A stretch of DNA of 64,000 nucleotides, from contig JAOPHQ010002356.1 of the NCBI GenBank assembly GCA_030340625.1, positions 1 through 64,000 of the forward strand, read 5' to 3'. The notes beneath the pieces are model-generated. The model had not been told where the DNA came from and searched no databases. It worked only from the letters and a program-made list of their open reading frames with translations. The DNA is from Merluccius polli. Its lineage: Eukaryota; Chordata; Actinopteri; Gadiformes; Merlucciidae. The translations under genes were made by a program, and so were the position numbers. Below, one piece after another: positions 1-10,500 of this stretch (its first letter is position 1; every line of letters starts with the position of its first letter).

Positions 1-1044
1 CTTTTGAGGCGATGGACCACCAAATGCTGCAGAAGGAACAGGATGTCATCCTGAACCTGGTTTGGAAATGGGTGCTAGCGGCCCGACTGGTCTGCAGTGT
101 TGGCGCTAGTCCGGACCAGCAAGGCCTTCTACTCCCAGTAGGCCAGCCTCCCCCTCGACAATGGCCTGCTGTACCCCAGCTGGCAGGCGCCCAAGGGAGG
201 GAGACCGGTTCCAAGACATTGTGGAGACTCCGGGCCCGTTTCTATTGGCCAAACTGCCGCCAAGACGTGGAGCCAACGGCTCAGGATAAAGAAGACCTAA
301 ACCACCCCGCTACATCCCCAGAGTGACTGGCTCGTGGAAGGATTTAACCACACTCTGGCCACGCAGCTTGCCATCCTCACCAACCGGCGGCAGAAGGACT
401 GGGACCTCCACATACCTCTGGGCGTACTGGACTGCAGTTCAGGAGTCTACACGCTGCACTCCTGCCGCACTCATGTTCGGCCATGAGCTGCGGACCCCGG
501 TGGACCTTGTGTTCAGGCCACCGTCCGAGCCACCACCCGAGCCAAGAGCAGGGCTGGACTATTTCTCCGAGCTGAGAAACCGGCTAAGAGAGGTGCACAA
601 ACTGGGGTCCGGCAAAAGCGGGCCTATGACTCCCGTTGTGCAGGGGAGGATTTTGCTGCAGGGGCACAGGTGTGGGTGTTTAACCCAGCATGGAAGAAGG
701 GAGTCTCTCAGAAATTATGGAGCAAATGGATTGGGCCCTGCATGGTGTTGACTCAGTTAACGGATGTGGTCTACCGATTGCAGTTGGTTGATGGCCGTAA
801 GGTGGTCATCCATCGCAATCGGTTGGCCCCTTACCGGCCCCTCGACAGTACAGACGAGCCATCAGTGGATCTAGGGAGATCCCCCACGCCAGGAGGTTCT
901 GGCCCTGCGACCCCTGGGGCTTTGGGCCCTACAGCACACCGCAGACGTTGCGCACCTGCAGGACTGTTTTTGGTGCGTGGGTTGACGGGTACGTTTCAGC
1001 CCCTCAGGTGGGGGCTATGTGGGCGGGACATATTCCCAGCATGA
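1..1044 (+). pseudogene. Ty3/gypsy integrase, decayed
   Basis: Remnant of an LTR-retrotransposon integrase. Frame 12-326 keeps the tail of the zinc-binding N-terminal domain (RLRARFYWPNCRQDVE); frame 323-751 keeps the segment after the catalytic core (STRCTPAALMFGHELRTPVD); frame 670-1044 keeps the C-terminal GPY/F-like module (WIGPCMVL, then VVIHRNRLAPYRP). These three pieces are one protein broken by frameshifts. The catalytic D,D-35-E core that should lie between the first and second pieces is almost wholly missing around 285-320, so the copy is dead. It runs directly into a candidate 3' LTR. The 5' part of the element is outside the window. Gypsy class is secure; the lineage is not assigned. 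Confidence 0.85.
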
Positions 1045-1323
1045 CCCGGGGTGCAAGCTTGACTGATTGTTCTCCTGTCTTCGTTATTTATGTTCTCTTG
1101 CATTTTGCATGTTAAATTGTTAGAGGTTGTTGTTCTAGTGTGGTTCTAGTTTGTTGTTTTGGTAATTGTTAGTTTCACTATGGGGGAAGTCGCTATCTGT
1201 GATAGTGACATTCCCCCTGTTATGTGTGAATGCAAGTACGTAGAGTGATGAATAAATGCAAGTTCTCCTCTAAACTGAAAGCGCTGTCTGCGCCTCGTTC
1301 TTCGGACACTGCGAGTCATTACA
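1018..1323 (+). repeat. 3' LTR of the gypsy element (candidate)
   Basis: A 306-bp stretch starting TGTGGG after a purine-rich tract (AGGTGGGGGC at 1006-1015) and ending ATTACA. It holds a polyadenylation signal (AATAAA near 1250), as expected for R/U5. The ends are inferred from the TG...CA rule; the partner LTR is outside the window, so no pairwise check was possible. Confidence 0.5.
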
Positions 1324-1369
1324 ATGTTGCATCATGATTGGATAGGGTTAAAGCCATGTGTGGGGAAGC

Positions 1370-1453
1370 AGATGCACCAATAGTTTGGGGTCACAAAAAA
1401 TGTCTGATCCAAAAAAAACGGGGTCCTGGGCCGAAAAAGATTGGGAACCACTG
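1370..1453. mobile_element. hAT-type element, one terminus only
   Basis: The end AGATTGGGAACCACTG is the reverse complement of a common hAT terminus (CAGTGGTTCCCAATC). No partner terminus is seen upstream. The element stops 41 bp before the abat splice acceptor at 1493-1494, leaving little native sequence for the branch point and pyrimidine tract. Confidence 0.55.
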
Positions 1454-1494
1454 GTTGATGTGTGTTAGCTGACCAGTGCTGTTCCCATCCGCAG

Positions 1495-1592
1495 GCTGCA
1501 GGTATGTGAGCAAGGCAGCAATCAACACCCAGGCAGACTATGATTATGATAGGCCCCTCATGAAGACACAGGTCCCTGGGCCCCGGTCACAG
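1495..1592 (+). CDS. abat: abat exon (first visible)
   Basis: Begins inside a glycine codon after GCAG and ends ...GPRSQ before GTAACG. Encodes the start of the mature enzyme (DYDRPLMKTQVPGPRSQ), matching the segment just after the targeting peptide in vertebrate ABAT. The preceding exon is not in the window. Confidence 0.93.
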
Positions 1593-4500
1593 GTAACGCA
1601 CACATGTGCACAAATACACATTGTGCATACACATATACTCACATCCACATATACCAATATACACATATACACACATACACATATACTCACATACACATAT
1701 ACTAACATACAAACATACTTGCATACACACATACTCACACATATACTCACACACACATACTCACATACACACATACTCAAATACACATACTCACATACAC
1801 ATATACTCATACGCATAAACTCACATATACTCACATCCACATATACTCATAAACACATATATTCACATACACACATACTCACATACAGATATACTCACAT
1901 ACACATAAACTCACATATACATATACACACATACACTCCCACGCATATACTCACACATATACTCTCATACACATATACTCACATACTCACATACACACAT
2001 ACTCACATACACATATGCTGTCTTTCCACTGGTAGTACCAGCTCGTCTCACCTCGACTTAGCGCAGCTTTTTTGCCTTTCCATTGCCGATATCTGGTACC
2101 TGCTAACTGGTGCTTTTTTTAATATCACCTCCGTGTAAGTTCCAACCGAGCTGAGCTGATACTTTTGTGTCACGTAAGTTGGCAGCCGGCCACTGATTGG
2201 ACAGAGAATGACATCACTTGACAACTCATGATGAGCGCGACGTCCGAGCCTGACACCCACCCACTTTGAAGAGATACTAATTCTAGATGGAAACGCAACA
2301 CGTCTGAAACCAAACCAAGTAGAGTCACACTAAGGTGTGGCGAGACAAGCTGGTACTACCAGTGGAAAGACGGCAACATACTCACATGCGCTTCAAGCAC
2401 ACTCCACTGACCCCCCCTCACCCCTTTATCCTTACTTTTTCAGGAGCTGACCAAACAAATGGGACAGATTCAGGTAAACATTACAAGGCTACTGGATAAT
2501 TCAAGATTTTAGTGAGTACATTAAATGTACATGTACGAAGAATGACAAATGAATGTCTTAAGGACAGCTTTTATTCCACATGGCATGATCTAATGCAGGG
2601 GTTCTCAACCTTTTTCAGGCTGGGCCCCCCCAAAACTGGTTCATTGCAGTCGGGGCCCCCCCCCCCCCCCCCCATTGTTGACGGGGGGGGGGGGGGGGGG
2701 GGGGGGGGGAGGCGCGCGCGATCGTAACACTCCTCGGACCTATATGGGGGTATTATTGAGACAATATTATTTGTGTGTGCGTATCTCAATCTGTGTACCG
2801 GTATTCACATTTGTGTGTGCGTAATAAGATTTGTCTGTCTGTATTCACATTTGTGTGTGTGTAAAGAAATCTGTGTGTCTGTATTCACATTTGTGTGTTT
2901 GTGATAAGATTTGTGTGTCTGTATTCACATGTGTGTGTTTGTGATAAGATTTGTGTGTCTGTATTCACATTTGTGTGTTTGTGATAAGATTTGTGTGTCT
3001 GTATTCACATTTGTGAGTGTAAAAAAAATCTGTGTCTGTATTCGTTTTGCAAGTAAAGACAAATCTGCAAATGTGTACAGAGATCTGTAAGTGTACACAC
3101 ATCTGTGAATGTGTAAACAGATCTGTACATGTGTACTGAGATCTGTAAATGTCTGTCATGCGGGAGCTCTGATTGGCCGACACACAAATCTTATCACAAA
3201 CACACAAAAGTGAATACAGACACTGATTTTTTTGATTTTTTTTTCAAATGTGAATACAGACAGACAAATCATATTACGCACACACAAATTTGAATACGCA
3301 CAAATGTGAATACACACAAATCTTATTACACACATACAGATTGAGATACGGGGGGGGTTGCGCGCAATAGTAACACACCGCAGACCTAGGACCGACGGGG
3401 GGGGTGGGGGTGCGCACAATAGTAACACACCGCGGACCTACGGCCGACGGGGGGGGGGGGGGGGGGCGACGGGGGGGGTGCGCGCGATAGTAACACACCG
3501 CGGACCGACGGGGGGGGTGCGCGCGGGGGGTGCGCGCAATAGTAACACACCGCGGACCTACGGCTGACTGGGGGGGGGGGGGGGTGCGCGCAATAGTAAC
3601 ACACCGCGGACCTACGGCCAACGGGGGGGGGGGGCGCGCGCGATTGTAACACTCCGGCCGACGGGGGGGTGGTGCGCGCAATAGTAACACACCGCGGACC
3701 TGCCACCGGCGGGGGGCGCGGTGTGTTACTATTGCGCTCTCAAAAAGGAGGACAAATACGCGTCCGGCTTGACGCTGCGCCGGACAGGGCTTTGAAAAAC
3801 CGGACAGTCCGGCCTAAAACCGGACGCGTATTTGTCCTCCTTTTTTAACCCGCGCCCCCCCGGGAGAGTGTCCGCGCCCCCCCAGGGGGGCGCGCCCCAC
3901 CGGTTGAGAACCACTGATCTAATGGAATGGGCGACAATCAGACTATGTACGTGTATTAGGACTGAACAACACTGCACAATTTTAAGTTTTTCTTTCAATC
4001 TTCATCTTTTGCTCAGCTCAATTTATTTCATTTATAGTCATGGAGACACAGACTGCAGTGAGCCATTATGTAACAGTCCAGTTTTGATGCACATGATGCG
4101 CATCCCATTTGAGTTTGCTTGTTCAATGGCAACCCAGTCTCACATCAAAACGTGTAATAGCTACGTTGGTCCACAGCGCAAAACGTAGTAGTTTCACAAT
4201 AACGGCCCTAAAATTGTGAGATGGCTATGTTTTTTTGGCCTATTCTTTTCTATTGGCCTGCATCCGCGTAACTTGACTGTCAAGTATCTGTCTGCCAAAG
4301 CAAAACAACATTTTAAGATAGTCTTGGCATTAAAATGCATTTTGATGACTTCCGGTTATGGCGTTGAGCTAGACAGTCGCACTTTGTGAGTCTCTGACAA
4401 GTGAATTATAAAACAGACCCTTTTAAGTCCTGAATGGCAGCTAAAGCGGGTAAAGCAAACCAAAAAACAAGAATTCAACAAGACAAAAAACTGAAAATCA

Positions 4501-7500
4501 GTTTAATACTGAATTACCAACAACAAGGTCGACACTAGCTAGCAACGAGTGTTGGGCTAGTGAGGACGAGGAGGCTGCTAGCCCGCTCGCGGATAATGGC
4601 AACACCATGATGACTGACACAGCCGCAGTCTCCGATGAAGATACTCCACATGCCATTCGTCCTCAACAGCCAGATGCTATACTTGCGGCCATTAATTCAC
4701 TAAAGGCAGAAAGTTTAGAGTGGCACCGTGAAGTACTTGACGGTATAGCACACATCAGAACCGATCTGGATACAATCAGGGGACGGTTAACCACAGCTGA
4801 AACCTGCATAAGTGACACGGAAGATACAGCAGCCCAGCTTACAGCCAAGATTATGGAATTGGAAACGCAAGTAAAATTTCTTACTGAGAAGAACGAGGAC
4901 CTGGAGAATCGCTCACGTCGCTCCAATCTGCGTCTCATCGGCCTCCCAGAAAGCGCAGAAGGCAGGGATGCAGAAGCCTTCCTGGAGAAGTGGCTCCCCG
5001 ATATCCTTGGTGCGGAGAATTTCCCTACGGTGGTGCGGATCGAACGCGCTCAGAGTTTCCCCACCGGTCCAGCAAAACCCACGCGCTCTGCCCCCATTCC
5101 CAGGCCGTTGATCATGAAGTTTTTAAACTTCAAGGATAAAGTTTGTGTGATGAAAGCGGCACAAGCAAAGGGGAAAGTCATGTACGAAAACAGGCAAGTG
5201 AAGTTTTTTTCGGACTTCTCCGCTGAAGTGCAACGCCAGAGGAAAGCCTATGACGCGGTGAAACAGAGGCTCCGCTCGGAAGGAATCCAGTACGGCTTGC
5301 AGTTCCCTGCTAAGCTCCGCATCACACATGGTGGAAAGAACTATACATTTCTGTCTCCTCAAGATGTACATGTCTTCTTCCGGAAAAATATCAGTGGTGG
5401 ACATCCAGAAGAGGTTGAATAAGTGAGTTATGTCATATGTGTCTGGGTTCTTCCCACCTTACATGGAGCAGTGTGCCATATGGTAAATATAGTGCGTATT
5501 TACATAGGTTATGTTAAAGTGCTGCATTTACTGAAACGTTTGAGTAGCTTTCTAGGTTAGACTTTATTTCAATGATGACTGAAATTACTCCTCTCTTGAG
5601 TTGTGAGCATGGACGTTCAGATTATTTCATCATTAGACAGCACATGCAAATATAACATACTTTGGGTGGTAATTTTGTCATTATATACTCTAATATGATT
5701 TGTTAATTTGTGCAGTGCATAGTTTTCTGTTTCTTCCATCTTCCTTTAAATTGTCTCGAGAAACAATATTAAGAGACAGAAACATAAGCTATTATTTACA
5801 CCTAGTTTGTGCTAAACTATAGAGTAATTATTATTAATCCGAGTCAACCTGGACAAAACAACATTTACAATTTTAGTTCCATAAGAAATCCTGTATATTC
5901 AAAGGGTCTTTAAATTACATAGACTAGGAGTCAGAGATAAAGCGTAAACAAGTTAGTTTTATTTCCGTTGCTCCTCTTTGCAGGATCAACAAAAGCCAAG
6001 GAAGTTGGTGTAATAATTTAGTTTTGACTGTAGATAGAAGGCAGTCGTTAGGTTGATGACACAGTTGTTAAAATGTTATGTTACTGTTGCTTTTTTGTGT
6101 TTGTTTTTGTTTTGTTTTTTCTTTGTCTTTCTCTCAATTTGTCTTATGGTTATTTTGACCTGTTTTTCAACCTCTTTTGTAAAATTTGTTAAGCAAACAG
6201 TGATACAGCCACTCAGATACATGATGGTCCTTTTTGACAGATCTCTTTATAAAAGGTTACATGGCTAGTAATCAGCTATTTAAAATATCCTCTTGGAATG
6301 TCAGAGGCCTGGGTAGATTGGTCAAGCTAAAACAAGTTATGACAAGGCTTAAACACTTAGGTTCTAAAATTACTCCTACAGGAGACGCATTTAACTCTAG
6401 GTGAAGTTATCAGGTTAAGGAGAAGGTGGCAAGGTCAGGTCTTTGTGGCTAATTTCTCATCCCATGCTAGAGGGGTTGCCATCCTAATTCACAAGTCAAT
6501 TCCATTTCAGGTCAATACCACCACTCTAGACCCCGGGGGTAGGTTCGTTATTTTACAGGGCACTCTCTTTGGTCAACATCTTATTTTAGTAAATATCTAT
6601 GGACCTAATAAAGATGAGCCACAATTTTATAATAATATTTTCCTAACACTTGCCTCATTAAGAGGGGATATTATTATAGGTGGGGATTTCAACTGTGCGT
6701 TAAATCCAGATTTTGATCGTAATGGTAACCAGGACTCCTCCCACAATCAATCGAGGAAAATAATCCTTAACTTCATGGAAGAGTTGGGCCTTTGCGATGT
6801 TTGGAGGGAGCGTAACCCAGACAAGAGAATGTTCATGTTATTCGGCCACGCATAAGACGTTCTCTAAATTGGATTTTTTCCTGTTCTCTAAAATTTTAGT
6901 ACCAAATGTGAAAAATTGTTATTACAATAGCATAATCATCTCTGATCACGCTACAGTATCTATTGAGTACAGTGCTACCAAAGAATTCTGTGGACCTTCC
7001 AGATGGAAATTTGATACTAAATGGTTGCAGGATCACGAATTAATTCGTTTCATTGACCAACATATAGATTTGTTCTTTCTCGTCAATACCACTGAAACTT
7101 CTTCTTTAATTAGATGGGAAGCTTTTAAGGCATATATCAGAGGCCAGATAATTAGTTATACCAGCTTTAAATCTAAACAATTGAAGAACAAAATGATGGA
7201 AATTGAAAACCAAATTAAAGAGTTGGAAAGTGAGGTCATAATTAACCATACCCCAGCACTTGAACATAAACTAACCATACTAAGAGCCCATTATAATGAA
7301 CAGTCAGCAAACAAGGCCCTAACTAATTTAAATAAATTAAAGCAGTCCTACTATGACCAAGGGGAAAAGGCTGGTAAACTGTTTGCCTGGCGAATAAAAA
7401 AATTACAGAATGAAAAATGATTCACAAAATTGAAAATTCAAATGGAGTTGTTACAAATGACCAAAAGGAAATAAATGAGAGATTTAAATTATATTATGAA

Positions 7501-10500
7501 AAACTTTATAAATCTAAACTGCCTAGTAACACGAACAAGATCACAAGAACCAGTTTTCTTGATAGTCTTGATTTTCCAACTCTTTCAATTGAGGACCAGG
7601 ATTTTCTCGACAGTCCCATGAAGCTTTCAGAGCTAGAAATTGCACTTGCAGCTATGAAGAGGGGGAAAGCCGCGGGCCATCGATATATTTAAAACTTTTA
7701 AAGATAAGCTGCTGCCTCCCTTTTTGGACATGCTTGAAGAAGCATTCAAAACAAATTCCTTGCCACCTTCTTTCTCCAACGCTCTTATGAACATTCTGAA
7801 GCCTGGTAAACCACCATCTAAATGTGAATCATATCGACCCATATCACTTTTAAATGCTGATGCAAAGCTTATAGCCAAAGTCATAGCAAAGAGGCTAGAC
7901 AATCTCCTGCCAGGTCTAATTCATGTAGACCAAAATGGATTTGTTAGAGGCAGACAGGCGTTTCAAAGTTCAAGAAGGGTGCTCAATGTTGTTCATAACG
8001 AAAAGGAAAGACAAGATGCGGCCATTCTATCCCTGGACGCTGAAAAAGCCTTCGACAGAGTTGAATGGCTGTACGTTTGAAATATTGGCTAGATTTGGTT
8101 TTGGAGAAAAAATTATTAAATGGATAAAATTACTCTACAACAATCCCACTGCTGAAGTTCTGACGAACACAATTATATCAAAACCCTTTACCCTAACCAG
8201 GGGTGCCCATTGTCACCTCTCTTATTTGTCCTGTTGATTGAACCCCTAGCAATGACAATCAGATCTCACCCTTTAATAAGGACTTACAATTGGAAATTAT
8301 GAACACCGTCTGGGCCTCTTTGCTGATGATATTGTTATTTTCATGAGACAGTTAGCGCAATCCTTACCATCACTTACAAAACTGTTGGAGACTTTTGGAA
8401 GTATCTCTGGTTATAAAGTGAATAACACAAAATCAAATATTATGTTTTTTAGGAAAACTGAGAGGGACAATCCCCCATTAGTGAATACATTTCATAACTC
8501 GCCTCATGGCTTTACCTATCTAGGAATAAAAATAACGCCAGATATCAATGACATAGTTCCTACGAACTATAATCCAATTTTAAAATCTGTATCAGAATCC
8601 CTTAAAAGATGGTCAGAGCTTCCCATTTCTATGATTGGCCATGTCAACATTATTAAGATGAATATCTTACCAAAACGTTTATATTTATTCCAATCTATTC
8701 CTTTGCAGCCCCCATCTAATCTATTCCCCAAATTGAAAGAAATTACAACAAACTTTATTTGGAACAACAAACGACCAAGGCTTAGACTCACCCTACTTTA
8801 CTTGCCATTCGAAAGAGGAGGTCTCCAAGTTCCAAACTTTGTCTGGTATTATTGGGCGGCCCAGATTAGTGCAGCAATGTTCTGGTTCTCAGACAATTCC
8901 ACAATACCCTGGGTCACAATAGAAAACGCCACTACATCTCCTCTCCCACTAAAGCTCTATCTGTATTCTAATACATTGAAAAACCTGCTTAAAGACACTC
9001 ATAACCCATTTGTCAAGAATACAATAAGAGTCTGGTATAAAATTCAATCTTACTTTAAAATAGAACCAGATATATCAGGCTTTACACCGATTTGGGGAAA
9101 TTGCAGATTTGCTCCTGGCAAAATTGACCTTGGCTTTAAATTGTGGGCAGAGAGAGGGATTAGTAAACTTATGGATATGTATAATGAGAATGACATGCTT
9201 TATAGCTTTGACGATTTAAAAACAATTTATAATATCCCTTCAAAACATTTTTTCAAATGCCTACAAATTAGGAGTTATATTTTAACAGCACTCAAACAGT
9301 CCCCCTATAGACCACCTTTGTCTAGTCTGGAAAAGGCTGTTCTTGACCATCTTAAAGGACATGGACAGGTCTCCTTGATATACAAGATCACAAAGATCTT
9401 GAATGAATCTAAAGAATCATCAGATAAAAGTAGATTGGCCTGGTCTAGAGATTTGGATGTAGAGATTGCGGAGGACGAATGGAAGAGAGTTTGCCATGAT
9501 GCACAAACCCAGACTATTAACACCAGATATAAACTATTACAATTTAAATGGATCATGCGTACATACATAACTCCCTCTCTGTTACATCGCTTTGATAATA
9601 ATAACCTAGATTTATGTATTAAATGTGGTCTTGAAGAGGGAATATTGTTTCACTGCATCTGGAGCTGCCCTAATATTAAATATTTTTGGGAAAAGGTCAT
9701 TAAAACAATTTCAGATGTGATTTGCACTGCGTTGCCTGTCTGCCCCCACATTTTTATCCTTGGAGTACTTCCACCAGATTTAAAGTTGTCTAGTCTGAAC
9801 AAAAAAATTGTTATTCTTTGCTCCCTAGTGGCTAAACACTGCATAGCAGTCACATGGAAAAGTACGGAGACTCCGACAGTGAGTCATTGGCTCAAAAGTC
9901 TTTCCAACTGTTTAGCTTTAGAACAATTGACATATGCCTCCAAGGGGAAAATGAAAATGTTCTTTAAAGTGTGGGGACATTTTATGGGATTTCTTGAGAG
10001 CCACCATGCCAGGGGTTTGCTTGAGGCTTAGATTGCCATTTCTGATGCCAGTGCAATATTTCCAAGCTTAACCTTGTATAGAAAATGCAGGTTGTAATTA
10101 CTTGTATATCTTCATCTTTTTTCTTATTATTATTTGCTTGTACTTTGTTTCTGATTTGTTTTATATGTGAATAATTGTATTTGTCTGTGTTGAAACATTT
10201 GAAAACTCAATAAATATATTTCTCCAAAAAAAAAAAAGAAAAAAGCATTTTGATAACATTTATAGTGAGAAATGTGCATTTTATTTTCATAATCTGCGTT
10301 CAGTGAATGTATATGTTTAGTTTGTTAGTTATCATGAATTCTTCCTGCCGGATCGGTACTGCGCATGTGCAACTCTCAACAAAGATGAAAAAGAAGTGAG
10401 ATGGCTCACAGAATAGACGCCATGGGACCGTAGCCAAATGCTCCCTCCGTTTCAGAAGCGGAGCATTATGGCCGCCGATTTTGTTGACCTGCTCCGACCC

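Larger units (their letters stand above)
2596..3916. mobile_element. hAT element, 8-bp target duplication, no transposase
   Basis: Ends CAGGGGTTCTCAACC and its near-perfect reverse complement GGTTGAGAACCACTG. Flanked by the 8-bp duplication ATCTAATG (2588-2595 and 3917-3924), diagnostic of hAT insertion. The 1.3-kb interior carries two tandem arrays and a hairpin instead of a transposase gene. Confidence 0.9.
4347..10244 (+). mobile_element. Near full-length Tx1/L1-like LINE with poly(A) tail and 10-bp TSD
   Basis: About 5.9 kb: 5' UTR, ORF1 (4607-5422), spacer, ORF2 (6261-10031), 3' UTR with AATAAA and an A-rich tail (10225-10244). GCATTTTGAT occurs immediately before (4337-4346) and after (10245-10254) and is the target-site duplication. 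It landed in the left arm of the foldback element. ORF1 is intact but ORF2 has several frameshifts, so this copy is dead. Confidence 0.9.

Noticed and set aside
1018..1323. Possible solo LTR
   Set aside because: Integrase sequence runs straight into it, so it is better read as the 3' LTR of the upstream element.
1476..2138. 220-residue open frame rich in Tyr/Thr/His
   Set aside because: It is mostly translation of the ACATAC microsatellite; only its first 39 codons (an abat exon) are real.
3274..3706. Overlapping Pro/Arg-rich frames on the minus strand
   Set aside because: Product of the G-run tandem array inside a hAT element; no domain, composition follows the repeat.
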